This document shows positions 7,972-18,205 of a DNA stretch of 64,000 nucleotides, piece by piece. A program made the translations under genes and the position numbers. The DNA lies in assembly GCA_002345545.1 (NCBI GenBank), contig DDVW01000036.1, positions 55,414 to 119,413 on the forward strand. The letters are read 5' to 3'. The notes beneath the pieces were generated by a model that ran no database searches, was not told the origin of the DNA, and saw nothing but the letters and a program-made list of their open reading frames with translations. Source of the DNA: Stenotrophomonas sp. UBA2302 (GTDB lineage Bacteria; Pseudomonadota; Gammaproteobacteria; Xanthomonadales; Xanthomonadaceae). How positions within the stretch are numbered: the stretch's first letter is position 1; every line of letters starts with the position of its first letter.

Positions 7972-8919
7972 ATGCCCGTCGCACCGTCCGGAATGCTACC
8001 TGAAGTCACCCTACAGTCCTTACGGCGCGCGCAGGAGCAGGTCAATGCGCTGCTGCTGGGCAAGGCCCATGAAGTGCGGCTGGCGTTTGTCGCACTGCTC
8101 TCCGGCGGGCACCTGCTGATCGAGGATCTGCCCGGGCTCGGCAAGACCACGCTGGCCCACGCCATGGCCTCCAGTCTCGGCCTGCAACTGCAGCGCGTGC
8201 AGTTCACCTCCGACCTGCTGCCGGCCGACGTGCTGGGCATTTCGGTCTACGAGGCACACAGCCGCAGTTTCCAGTTCCACCCGGGGCCGGTGTTCTGCAA
8301 TGTGCTGCTGGCCGATGAGATCAACCGCGCCCCGCCGCGCACCCAGAGCGCGCTGCTGGAAGCGATGGCCGAGCAGCAGGTCACCCTCGACGGCGTCACC
8401 CATGCCTTGCCCGATCCGTTTTTCGTCATCGCCACGCAGAACCCGGTGGACCTGTCGGGCACCTTCCCATTGCCGGACTCGCAGCTGGACCGCTTCCTGC
8501 TGCGCCTGACACTGGGCTACCCGGATGTCGAATCCGAACGCGCCCTGCTCGCCGGTGGCAGCCGGCGGGAACTTATCGCCCGGTCACTGCCCTGCCTGTC
8601 CGCGGACGACATCCGCCTGCTGCGCGGCGCGGTCACGCAGGTGCATGCAAGCGATGCGCTGGTCGACTACGTGCAACGCCTGCTGCTGCGCAGCCGCCAG
8701 CATCCCGGCGTGCGGGTCGGCCTGTCGCCACGCGCCGGCATCGCCCTGCTGCGCGCGGCCCGCGCCCATGCGCTGCTGCTGGGACGGGAACATGTGCTGC
8801 CCGAAGACGTGCAGGCGCTGTTTCTCGCGGTCGCCGGCCACCGGCTGGTTCCCGAGGCCGAAGCCAGCACCGGCCCCGCACTGGCGCGCGCCATCCTGCA
8901 TGCGGTCCAGGTGGATTGA
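7972..8919 (+). CDS. MoxR-family AAA+ ATPase
   Basis: This 315-residue AAA+ protein has Walker A at EDLPGLGKTTLA (51-62), Walker B in VLLADEINRAPPRTQSALLEAM and sensor 1 in VIATQNPVD. MoxR ATPases act as chaperones that assemble or activate partners, often together with DUF58 proteins. It is the first gene of a MoxR-DUF58-transglutaminase operon, and its stop overlaps the next start. It lies only 33 bp from the divergent GT39 start. Confidence 0.93.
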   Translation: MPVAPSGMLPEVTLQSLRRAQEQVNALLLGKAHEVRLAFVALLSGGHLLIEDLPGLGKTTLAHAMASSLGLQLQRVQFTSDLLPADVLGISVYEAHSRSFQFHPGPVFCNVLLADEINRAPPRTQSALLEAMAEQQVTLDGVTHALPDPFFVIATQNPVDLSGTFPLPDSQLDRFLLRLTLGYPDVESERALLAGGSRRELIARSLPCLSADDIRLLRGAVTQVHASDALVDYVQRLLLRSRQHPGVRVGLSPRAGIALLRAARAHALLLGREHVLPEDVQALFLAVAGHRLVPEAEASTGPALARAILHAVQVD

Positions 8920-9868
8920 TGCGGACAGCCCTGCGCCAGCGCTGGCAGGCGCTGCAACTGCTGGCGCGCCCGCGGCAGCCCGAATCACTGCCGGCCAGCA
9001 TCGACCGGCAGCGGATCTACGTGCTGCCCACCGGCTTCGGCCTGTTCCTGTGCGGCCTGCTGGCGGTGATGCTGCTGGGTGCGCTGAACTACAACAACAA
9101 TCCGGCGCTGCTGCTGGCGCTGCTGCTGGCAACCACGATGCTGGCCAGTGCCCTGCACTCCCACCTGCAGCTTTCCGGATTGCGCCTGGAAGCCCTGTCG
9201 GCCGAGCCGGTCGCCGCCGGCCAGCAGTTGCGCCTGCGGCTGATGCTTTCGCGCGGTGACGTGCGCCCGCGACGTGGCCTGCAGATCGAACATGGAACTG
9301 CAGCGGCACACCTCGACCTGCAGGGTGACAGCCGCCGGGAGGTGGACCTGTGGCTGCCGACCCGCCGGCGCGGCTGGCTCGACCTGCAACGCATCCGCCT
9401 CAGCACCACCCAGCCACTCGGGCTGTTCCGCGCCTGGAGCTGGATCTGGCCGGACACCCCGCTGCTGGTCTATCCCGCCCCGGAAACCCCGGCCCCGCCC
9501 TTGCCCGATGGCGGCTCCGGCAACGCCCGTACCCATGTCCATCCACTCGGCGATGAACTGCAGCAACTGCGGCCCTATCGCCCCGGTGATGCCAGGCGCA
9601 CCATCGCCTGGAAGCACTCGGCCCGCCGCGACAGCCTGCTGGTGCGCGAATACGAACGCTCCTCCGGCACGGAGCTGGTACTGGACTGGAACACACTGCA
9701 CACCCTGCCGCATGAGCGCCGTATCGCCCGTCTGGCGCGCTGGGTGGACGAGGCCGAGCGCGAAGGCCGCCGCTACCGCCTGCAGATTCCCGGCGACATC
9801 GTCACCTCCGGCAACGGTGACGCCCATCGCCACCAGTGCCTGCGCGCGCTCGCGCTGCTGCCAGCGGC

Positions 9869-9872
<4 letters not shown>
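8919..9872 (+). CDS. DUF58 domain protein with two membrane helices
   Basis: This 317-residue protein has two hydrophobic helices (about 34-50 and 54-74) and a soluble part that ends in the DUF58 core. The diagnostic segment is HPLGDELQQLRPYRPGDA followed by RRTIAWKHSARRDSLLVREYE. DUF58 proteins are thought to be vWA-like partners handled by the MoxR ATPase. The ATG overlaps the moxR stop (ATGA); a TTG one codon earlier is possible but weaker. Its 3' end overlaps the transglutaminase start, so the three genes are coupled. Confidence 0.88.
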
Positions 9873-11820
<1,948 letters not shown>

Positions 11821-11824
<4 letters not shown>

Positions 11825-12345
11825 AGACCCGCATTTTCCTTACCTTCGCCGCCAGCCTGACGCTGGCCGCCTGTGCCACCGCGCCCAAACCGCTGCAGGG
11901 GCAGTTCAGCACTGTCTCGCCGCGCGACTCCGTTGCCCAGCAGCAGACCGGCACGCCGGTGCGCTGGGGGGGCCGCATCATCGAAACCCTGCCCGGACAG
12001 GGTGAAACCTGCTTCCAGATGCTCGCCCGTCCGCTCAACGGCACCGGCCGTCCGAGCAGCACCGCAGCCGATGCCAGCGACGGCCGCTTCATCGCCTGCC
12101 GCGCGGGCTTCTATGATCCTGCGGTGTTCGAGCCGGGCCGCGATGTGACCTTCATCGGCCGCGTCGAGGGCTACCAGACCACCCGGATCGGCGAGTACGA
12201 GTATCCGCTGGCCAAGATCGCCGCCGACGTGGTGTACCTGTGGCCGCTGCAGCGTGAAGTGGACGTGGTGCCGGCCTATCCGTACGGTCCGTGGGGCCCG
12301 GGCTGGGGTCCCGGCTGGGGCTGGGGTTACCGCGGCTGGTGGTGA
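11821..12345 (+). CDS. Slp-family outer-membrane lipoprotein
   Basis: A 174-residue lipoprotein with signal MKTRIFLTFAASLTLAAC; C18 is the lipidation site in the LAAC lipobox. The middle, VRWGGRIIETLPGQGETCFQ and FIACRAGFYDPAVFEPGRDV, matches the Slp family of starvation-inducible lipoproteins. The C terminus is a short Pro/Gly/Trp-rich tail ending in YRGWW. The ATG overlaps the transglutaminase stop, so it appears to belong to the MoxR operon. A strong terminator follows. Confidence 0.88.
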
Positions 12346-12370
12346 GCCCGGCCAACACATGAAACACCGC

Positions 12371-12394
12371 AACGCCGCCTCCGGGCGGCGTTTT
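12371..12394 (+). terminator. Rho-independent terminator of the MoxR-Slp operon
   Basis: AACGCCGCC (12371-12379) pairs with GGCGGCGTT (12384-12392) around a 4-nt loop, followed by a T run to 12394. It lies 25 bp after the Slp stop. Confidence 0.85.
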
Positions 12395-12503
12395 CCGTTG
12401 CAGCGGTACAGCCATGCCAATCAGGGCAAAGCCCGAAAAACAGCACGCCTCAGGGCCCATCAACGCGGCCCACCGCTGGCGCAATTCCTGCCGTTCCAAA
12501 GGC

Positions 12504-12526
12504 AAAAACGCCACCCGGAGGTGGCG
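12504..12526 (-). terminator. Rho-independent terminator of the hit gene
   Basis: On the minus strand CGCCACC pairs with GGTGGCG (12520-12526 with 12509-12515) around a 4-nt loop, followed by TTTTT (12508-12504). It lies 26 bp past the hit stop. Confidence 0.85.
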
Positions 12527-12551
12527 CCCTGCTCTGTCCGTCCAGCCGGCC

Positions 12552-12902
12552 TCACGCCGTGCCGAAATGTCCCAGCGGCGCACCGGCCAGCAGGTGCAGA
12601 TGGATATGGAACACCGTCTGCCCGGCATCCTCGCGGCAGTTCATCACGATACGGTAGCCGTTCTGCGCCAGCCCTTCCGTGCGTGCGTATTCCGCCGCGG
12701 CCAGGGCCAGCTTGCCGATCAGGTGCGCCTGTGACGGCTGCAGGTCATCCAGTGTCGGAATGACCTCGTTCTTCGGGATGAAAAGCACATGCACCGGCGC
12801 CTGCGGGGCGATGTCCTTGAAGCCCAGCACTTCCTCGTCCTCGTAGACGATGCTGGCGGGAATTTCGCGGCGGATGATCTTGCCGAAAATCGTATCGGTC
12901 AT
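12552..12902 (-). CDS. HIT-domain nucleotide-binding protein (HinT-like)
   Basis: This 116-residue protein starts MTDTIFGKIIRREIPA, the usual HinT N terminus. The histidine triad is H99-I-H101-L-H103 in TVFHIHLHLLAG. HinT proteins hydrolyse AMP-lysine and other phosphoramidates in the cytosol. ATG 12902 is preferred over ATG 12914 by comparison with the family. It lies downstream of recR on the same strand and has its own terminator. Confidence 0.94.
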   Translation of the reverse strand: MTDTIFGKIIRREIPASIVYEDEEVLGFKDIAPQAPVHVLFIPKNEVIPTLDDLQPSQAHLIGKLALAAAEYARTEGLAQNGYRIVMNCREDAGQTVFHIHLHLLAGAPLGHFGTA

Positions 12903-12952
12903 GCGGCGGCTCACTGCGGGAAACGGCCTACAGCTTACCGTTTCGGCAGCGG

Positions 12953-13552
12953 CTATTCGCCGACTTCGCTGCGGCTGCCAAACGCATGTGACAAGGTGCC
13001 GCGATCCACGTATTCCAGCTCCCCGCCCAGCGGCAGCCCCTGCGCCAGACGGCTCGGCCGCACCTTGTGGCGGCGCGCCAGTTGCGCCAGATAGTGCGCG
13101 GTGGCTTCACCTTCGATGGTGGAGTTGGTGGCGATGATCAGCTCGGTGACCTCGCCCTGCGCCAGCCGGGTTTCAAGCTGGTCCAGACCCAGCTCGCGCG
13201 GGCCGATGCCATCCAGTGGCGACAGCCGTCCCTGCAGCACGTAGTAAACGCCGCGATAGCTGGTGGCATGTTCAATCGCCAGACGGTCGGCCGGTGACTC
13301 GATCACGCACAGCATCTGCCGCTCACGGCTGCTGCTGGCGCACACCGGGCACACCTCGCTCTCGCTGAAATCGCGGCATTGCGCGCAGTGGCCGACCTTC
13401 TCGATGGCTTCGGCCAGCACCTCGGACAACCGCTGGCCACCGTCGCGGGCACGCTCCAGCACATGGTAGGCCATGCGCTGGGCGGTCTTCTGGCCGACGC
13501 CGGGCAACACCCGGAAGGCTTCGATCAGTTGTTCCAGCAGCGGCAGGCTCAT
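12953..13552 (-). CDS. recR: Recombination protein RecR
   Basis: The 199-residue product has the helix-hairpin-helix part at the N terminus (LPGVGQKTAQRMAYH), a zinc finger with C56, C59, C68 and C71 (CAQCRDFSESEVCPVC), and the Toprim domain (CVIESPADRLAIE onward). RecR works with RecO and RecF to load RecA at gaps. It belongs to the dnaX-ybaB-recR cluster conserved in many bacteria. Confidence 0.98.
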   Translation of the reverse strand: MSLPLLEQLIEAFRVLPGVGQKTAQRMAYHVLERARDGGQRLSEVLAEAIEKVGHCAQCRDFSESEVCPVCASSSRERQMLCVIESPADRLAIEHATSYRGVYYVLQGRLSPLDGIGPRELGLDQLETRLAQGEVTELIIATNSTIEGEATAHYLAQLARRHKVRPSRLAQGLPLGGELEYVDRGTLSHAFGSRSEVGE

Positions 13553-13644
13553 CGCAACAGGCTCTCTTCAAAACGAACGCGCGAAGCCTTGAAGGCTTCG
13601 CGACGTGGACGACACAGGGGCCGGGCACCCCGGCACCGGCATCA

Positions 13645-13965
13645 TCAGAACGGCAGCTTCATGCCCGGCGGCAGCTTCATGCCGGCCGTGGCCGAGCCCA
13701 TGCGCGCCTGCGACTCGGCATCGATCTTGTTGGAGGCGTCGTTGAAGGCGGCGGCGATCAGGTCTTCCACCATCTCCTGGTCGGACAGCACCGACGGATC
13801 GATGCGCACCTTGCGGCATTCCTTGGCACCGGTCAGGGTGACGCTGACCATGCCGCCACCGGCGCTGCCGGTCACTTCCAACTTGGCGATTTCTTCCTGT
13901 GCCTTCTGCAGGTTTTCCTGCATTTTCTGGGCCTGTTGCATCATCTGGGCGATATTGCCGCGCAT
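13645..13965 (-). CDS. ybaB: YbaB/EbfC nucleoid-associated protein
   Basis: This 106-residue protein begins [20 protein letters not shown], a coiled-coil start, followed by [27 protein letters not shown]. Both are typical of YbaB/EbfC, a dimeric DNA-binding protein. The [11 protein letters not shown] tail is the usual C terminus. It lies 6 bp downstream of dnaX and upstream of recR. Confidence 0.97.
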   Translation of the reverse strand: MRGNIAQMMQQAQKMQENLQKAQEEIAKLEVTGSAGGGMVSVTLTGAKECRKVRIDPSVLSDQEMVEDLIAAAFNDASNKIDAESQARMGSATAGMKLPPGMKLPF

Positions 13966-13971
13966 GGTTGC

Positions 13972-15939
13972 TTACTCTTCAAATGGACGGATGGAATCGG
14001 CCACGACCCGGGCACCCTGCTGGATCAGCTGTTGCACCTGCGGATCGGCCATGAAAACGGCTTCTGCCGCATCTTGCTGTTCACCGCGCCGGCGGTCGGC
14101 GCGCTCGTGCAACGTCTCGGCCTGGACGTTGCCGGTTTCAATCACGATTTTCGGCGTGCTGCCCAGCGCCTGCGACAAGGCCTGCGCCAGTGCCGCCAGC
14201 GCGCGCTCGGACTGAAGGTATTCAAAACCGGGCAGCAGCCCCAGCCGCAACACACCGTGCTGGAAACTGACGAAAGCGCAGTTGGCCGCCAGCTCGCGCG
14301 AGGGGCCGGTCAGACCACTGTCAGCCACCAGATCCAGCCACTGCTCGGCATTCTCCAGCGCGCGACCGGCCGACGGCTTGGCCGCGGCTGCCGGCTCGAT
14401 GGCAATGCCGGTCGGCCGCACGGGAGCGGGAGCAGCTACCGGCGCTGTCGCCACAGGTGGCGCGGAGCGGACCGGTGCGACCTGCAGCGGCTCAGGCTCG
14501 ACCTCTTCGGACGAGGCCATCTCCATGGCCATGGCTTCGTCCCGCGCACTGGCGTGGGCAGCCTGTGTTTCCCACGGCGGCAGATCATCGGCGACAGCAC
14601 GCGGCTTCTCCGCAGCTGCAGCCGGTGCGGGCGGTGTCGGAGTTGGCGATTGCGGCACGACCTCGACCACCGGCACCGCCACTTCGACGGGTGCGGCCAC
14701 AGGTGCGGCAACCACCGGCTGCCGCACAGGTTCAACCGCCTTGGCCAGCGGCGCCGGGTTGGCTGCAGCCGAGGTGGCAACACCTGCATCCGCCCCCCCC
14801 GGCACAACACCACCGGCACCTGCACCCTGCCCCGAACCTTCCGGCACCGCCGGTACGGCATCGGCCGGGCGGAACGCCAGCATGCGCAGCACGGTCATCT
14901 CGAAACCGGCACGCGGGCTGGGCGCCAGATGCAGATCGCGACGCCCTCCCAGGGTCATCTGGTACCAGAGCTGCACCACTTCCGGACGCAGCCGCTGTGC
15001 GAAAGCCACCGCGTCGATGCCTTCGCCCGGCACCACCGTACCCGGTACAAGCTGCTGCACTTGGATGCGATGCAGGGCTTCGGCCAGTGCATCCAGCACA
15101 CCATTCCAGTCCGGTGAGAAGTCGGCCAGCGTGGCCACCACCTGCAGCAGCCGCGCGCCATCGCCGCTCGCCAGGGCATCCAGCATCGCCGCCACCTGGG
15201 TACGGTCGACGGTGCCGAGCATCGCCCGCACCACCTCCTCGCGCAGCGCACCACCGGCATAGGCGATGGCCTGGTCCAGCAGCGACAGGCCGTCGCGCAA
15301 TGAACCATCGGCGGCATGCGCCAGCTGCACGATGGCGCTGTCGTCAAACTCGATCTGCTCGGCGCTCATGATCCGCGACATCTGCCCGCGGATCTGTTCC
15401 TCATCCAACCGCTTGAGGTTGAACTGCAGGCAGCGCGACAACACGGTGACCGGCAGCTTCTGCGGGTCGGTGGTGGCCAGCAGGAACTTCACGTGCTCCG
15501 GCGGCTCCTCCAGCGTCTTCAGCAGCGCGTTGAACGCCGCCTTGGACAGCATGTGCACCTCGTCGACCAGGTAGACCTTGTACTTGCCACGGCTGGGCAT
15601 GTACTGCGCGTTCTCGATCACCTCGCGCACATCGTCCACGCCGGTGTTGGAGGCTGCGTCGATCTCCAGCAGGTCGATATAGCGGCCGGCATCGATGTCC
15701 AGACAGGCCGGACACTGGCCGCACGGATCGGCGCTGGTGCCCTGCTCGCAGTTCAGCGACTTGGCGAAAATGCGGGCGATGGTGGTCTTGCCGACACCAC
15801 GGGTGCCGGTGAACAGGAAGGCATGGTGGACGCGGCCACTGTCCAGCGCATTGCTGAGCGCGCGGACCACATGCTCCTGGCCCACCAGCTCGGCAAAACG
15901 CTTTGGACGCCACTTGCGGGCAAGGACGAGATAGGACAT
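13972..15939 (-). CDS. dnaX: DNA polymerase III subunits tau (and possibly gamma)
   Basis: The 655-residue tau subunit of the clamp loader has Walker A FTGTRGVGKTT (about 43-53), a four-cysteine zinc module (about 64-79), Walker B VYLVDEVHML and the SRC motif in TVLSRCLQF. Domain III ends near residue 365. An Ala/Pro-rich linker then leads to the tau-specific C terminus. A run of eight G at codons 380-383 lies right after domain III; a -1 slip there would end 20 codons later and give a 402-residue gamma-like protein. The start MSYLVLARKW is family-typical; upstream codons are open but are not coding. Confidence 0.97.
   Translation of the reverse strand: MSYLVLARKWRPKRFAELVGQEHVVRALSNALDSGRVHHAFLFTGTRGVGKTTIARIFAKSLNCEQGTSADPCGQCPACLDIDAGRYIDLLEIDAASNTGVDDVREVIENAQYMPSRGKYKVYLVDEVHMLSKAAFNALLKTLEEPPEHVKFLLATTDPQKLPVTVLSRCLQFNLKRLDEEQIRGQMSRIMSAEQIEFDDSAIVQLAHAADGSLRDGLSLLDQAIAYAGGALREEVVRAMLGTVDRTQVAAMLDALASGDGARLLQVVATLADFSPDWNGVLDALAEALHRIQVQQLVPGTVVPGEGIDAVAFAQRLRPEVVQLWYQMTLGGRRDLHLAPSPRAGFEMTVLRMLAFRPADAVPAVPEGSGQGAGAGGVVPGGADAGVATSAAANPAPLAKAVEPVRQPVVAAPVAAPVEVAVPVVEVVPQSPTPTPPAPAAAAEKPRAVADDLPPWETQAAHASARDEAMAMEMASSEEVEPEPLQVAPVRSAPPVATAPVAAPAPVRPTGIAIEPAAAAKPSAGRALENAEQWLDLVADSGLTGPSRELAANCAFVSFQHGVLRLGLLPGFEYLQSERALAALAQALSQALGSTPKIVIETGNVQAETLHERADRRRGEQQDAAEAVFMADPQVQQLIQQGARVVADSIRPFEE
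14732..14800 (-). other. Candidate -1 slippage site and gamma stop inside dnaX
   Basis: On the coding strand codons 380-383 read CCG GGG GGG GCG, an uninterrupted G8 (14800-14793). Shifting back one base after codon 382 gives 20 new codons and a TGA at 14734-14732. The product, 402 residues, would keep domains I-III and lose the polymerase- and helicase-binding part, as E. coli gamma does. The run and stop are seen; actual slippage is inference. Confidence 0.45.
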
Positions 15940-16370
15940 CGGGCAACCGTCTTCAGCTGAGCCGACATTGTGCCATGCCCTCTCCCCTCCCCGCCCTTCC
16001 GCAACCACCGCTCCGGCCACAGGCGCCTCCGGCGGCATATGAAGGGATGCGGCAGACAGTGCGCCGCCTGTACGCCCTCCCATCGGCAGGAAAGCAAGGC
16101 CTGTACAGGCTGCTGCATGGGAATCGACTGCCGCACATACCGCGGCGATAGCGGAGCAGGCCAAAGCGGTCATGGCGAAAGAAGTCGCCACTTGGTGCCT
16201 TCTTGCACATGAGCAGGCTGGCAGATTGGCGGGATGGCAAGCCGCTGCCGCCTGCCTTGATGCCCGATCGCGGCCATCGACGCGGCGGCGCGCAATTGCG
16301 ACTTGTGGCAATCGCCCCGTCCCTATAGAATTTGCGCCCCTGCAGCGCCTTCTTGCTGGTTGCAGGTCCC
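15940..16370. other. 431-bp region between dnaX and tRNA-Ser with no supported gene
   Basis: This stretch holds the dnaX promoter region on one side and the tRNA-Ser promoter on the other. The dnaX reading frame stays open backwards through it and even through the tRNA and 4.5S RNA genes. That shows the openness is a GC effect and not coding. I see no other conserved protein or hairpin in it. Confidence 0.6.
16303..16329 (+). promoter_or_regulatory. Likely promoter of tRNA-Ser
   Basis: TTGTGG at 16303-16308 and TATAGA at 16324-16329 are separated by 15 bp, somewhat short for sigma-70. The -10 box lies about 42 bp ahead of the mature tRNA start. The AT-rich -10 stands out in a GC-rich context. 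Confidence 0.5.
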
Positions 16371-16463
16371 GGAGAGGTGTCCGAGTGGTTGAAGGAGCAC
16401 GCCTGGAAAGTGTGTAAGCGTCTAAACCGCGCTTCGGGGGTTCGAATCCCCCTCTCTCCGCCA
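16371..16463 (+). tRNA. tRNA-Ser(GGA)
   Basis: A class II tRNA starting GGAGAGGTGTCCGAGTGG and ending in CTCTCTCC with G discriminator and encoded CCA (16461-16463). The anticodon loop CTGGAAA gives anticodon GGA, reading UCC/UCU serine codons. The long variable arm and the TTCGAATC T-loop are present. It is followed 66 bp later by the 4.5S RNA gene. Confidence 0.96.
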
Positions 16464-16529
16464 GTTTCAGTATCCGGATCCGTCCGGAACAGCGAAAACC
16501 GGGCCGCGCGATGCGCGGCTCGCGTCTAT

Positions 16530-16637
16530 GGTGGCCCCGTCGGCCCCTCGCGACGCTAGGTCGAAAATCCCGCCAGGGCCGGAAGGCAGCAACGGTATCG
16601 ATCGACGCGGGCGCCGAGGTCAGCCGGCGGGGCCACC
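16530..16637 (+). ncRNA. ffs: 4.5S signal recognition particle RNA
   Basis: The 5' arm GGTGGCCCCGTCGGC (16530-16544) pairs with GCCGGCGGGGCCACC (16623-16637) to give a long terminal stem. The apical part holds GCCAGGGCCGGAAGGCAGCAA, matching the GGAAGG tetraloop and asymmetric-loop signature bound by Ffh. A short T run follows (GCCTTTT). The RNA forms the SRP with Ffh to target membrane proteins. Confidence 0.95.
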
Positions 16638-16668
16638 GCCTTTTCATCCCCTTCCCGCGCCTGCCAGC

Positions 16669-17433
16669 TCAGCCGTCGAAAGGCTCCGCACGCGGCGCAG
16701 TGGGTACGGCCAGCGGCACGCACTCGCCGGGCATCGCCACACGATGGCCGCGTGCACGCAGGGCCTCGCCATCGGCGGCGCTGGCGTAGTGGTAGAGCAT
16801 CATCCGCGCCTGCGTTGCGGCGTCGTACTCGCGCTCTAGGTCGTCCACACCGGTATGCGAGGGATTGCCGTGCAAGCCGCAGTCGTGGGCGATCAGCTCG
16901 CCATCGCCGGCATAACGCGCCAGCATTTCTGGAATCGGGCGGGTATCCCCGCTCCACACCAGTGCACCTTGCAGCCGCAATCCATAGGCGGTTTCCGGCC
17001 AATGGTGGCGTACCGGGAACACTTCCAGCCGCACGCCGTCATGCCAGAACGCATCCCCCACCACGACCAGCTGGAACGCGTCCCAGAAATTGGCACCGCC
17101 CTCGGCCAGCACGTTCGGGTAATCGCCCACGCGTTTATGCAGCAGCGGCACCACCGGCGCCGGCACATACAGCCGCACCTTGCCGCGCCGCTGCGGGTTG
17201 AAATAGGCATCCACGAACAGCCGCTCGAAACCGGCGACATGGTCCAGATGGATATGGGTGACGAATACCGCCGCGGGCATCGCGCCGTACTGCGCGCAAT
17301 AGGCGGTCAAGCCTTCACCGCCGCAATCGATGGTCAGCCATGGCCGGCCGCCACGCTCGACCACCGCCATCGGCGATCCCAGCTCCACCGCCGACGCATT
17401 GCCGACTCCCAGAAAGCGCAACGCCCAGTGCAC
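16669..17433 (-). CDS. MBL-fold metallo-hydrolase coupled to kdkA
   Basis: This 254-residue protein has the metallo-beta-lactamase fold. The THIHLDH motif gives HxHxDH at residues 60-65, and SGDTRPIPEML and HDCGLHGNPSHTG are later metal-ligand regions. The layout resembles RNase Z-type or cyclic-phosphodiesterase-type hydrolases. The likely start is a GTG at 17433, one base after the kdkA stop, so the two are probably translationally coupled. The substrate is unknown; the context suggests an envelope-linked role, but that is inference. Confidence 0.82.
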   Translation of the reverse strand: MHWALRFLGVGNASAVELGSPMAVVERGGRPWLTIDCGGEGLTAYCAQYGAMPAAVFVTHIHLDHVAGFERLFVDAYFNPQRRGKVRLYVPAPVVPLLHKRVGDYPNVLAEGGANFWDAFQLVVVGDAFWHDGVRLEVFPVRHHWPETAYGLRLQGALVWSGDTRPIPEMLARYAGDGELIAHDCGLHGNPSHTGVDDLEREYDAATQARMMLYHYASAADGEALRARGHRVAMPGECVPLAVPTAPRAEPFDG

Positions 17434-17434
17434 T

Positions 17435-18184
17435 TCAGACGCCCCGGTTCCAGGCCAGATCATAGGCACGGCGCAAGCGCGCGAAATCATGTTCGACGTC
17501 TTCTCGGCTGCGCTCGCCACGCAGCTTCAGCAGCGAACGCAGCAGGCGCTTGAGATTGCGCTCACGCCAGCTCGTGGCCGGAATACGCAGCACGCCACGG
17601 TCGAAATCGATCAACCAGCCGTGGCCACCGGCATCGAACAGGATGTTGTGGGCATTGAGATCGGCGTGATCCAGGCCGGCGCGATGGAAGCGGGCAATCA
17701 ACCGCCCCGCCTCTTCCCACGGCGCGCCGCGCCCGGCCACCAGCGCCCGGTCGGCCAGCGAACGCACGCCATCCAGCCGCTCCATCAGGATTGACGCGCG
17801 GTAACCCAGCCCATCGCGCATGTAGAAGGCCGCCAATGGCCGCGGCACCGGCAGCTTGTTGGCCAGCAGCTTCCGCATCAGCCGGAATTCGGCGAAGCTG
17901 CGCGTGCGATGCGCCCCCTGCCAGAGATAGCGGTCACGGCTGAATCTGGCAGCCGCGCCACCGCGCAGGTAGTTGCGCAGCACGCAATGGCCGAACCCGG
18001 CATCGACGAACCATGCGCCACCGCGCCCGCCATCGGCCACCGGACGCGCTTTGTCGCCCCAGTAGGCAGGCGAAAACAGCTCGGGCCCGGCTTGCCGCAG
18101 GCGTTCGTGGTCGAACAGAATGGCCCCGTAACCACGTCCATCGCGGCACGGCGTCAGCGCTTCAGTGGCGTCGAATGCAACCAT
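17435..18184 (-). CDS. kdkA: 3-deoxy-D-manno-octulosonic acid (Kdo) kinase
   Basis: This 249-residue kinase-fold protein has the catalytic loop HADLNAHN (173-180) and the metal-binding DFDRG (193-197). These are the KdkA/WaaP pattern: KdkA phosphorylates O4 of the single Kdo in the lipopolysaccharide inner core on the cytoplasmic face. The size is right for KdkA, and the gene is divergent from a GT9 sugar transferase, as expected for an LPS-core locus. The start codons of the two divergent genes are only 21 bp apart. Confidence 0.9.
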   Translation of the reverse strand: MVAFDATEALTPCRDGRGYGAILFDHERLRQAGPELFSPAYWGDKARPVADGGRGGAWFVDAGFGHCVLRNYLRGGAAARFSRDRYLWQGAHRTRSFAEFRLMRKLLANKLPVPRPLAAFYMRDGLGYRASILMERLDGVRSLADRALVAGRGAPWEEAGRLIARFHRAGLDHADLNAHNILFDAGGHGWLIDFDRGVLRIPATSWRERNLKRLLRSLLKLRGERSREDVEHDFARLRRAYDLAWNRGV

Positions 18185-18205
18185 CAATGCGAGTCTAACA
18201 ACACC

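Noticed and set aside
15940..16647. Open reading frame extending dnaX upstream by 236 codons
   Set aside because: It runs through the tRNA-Ser and 4.5S RNA genes and has no family match or ribosome site; the family start is MSYLVLARKW at 15939.
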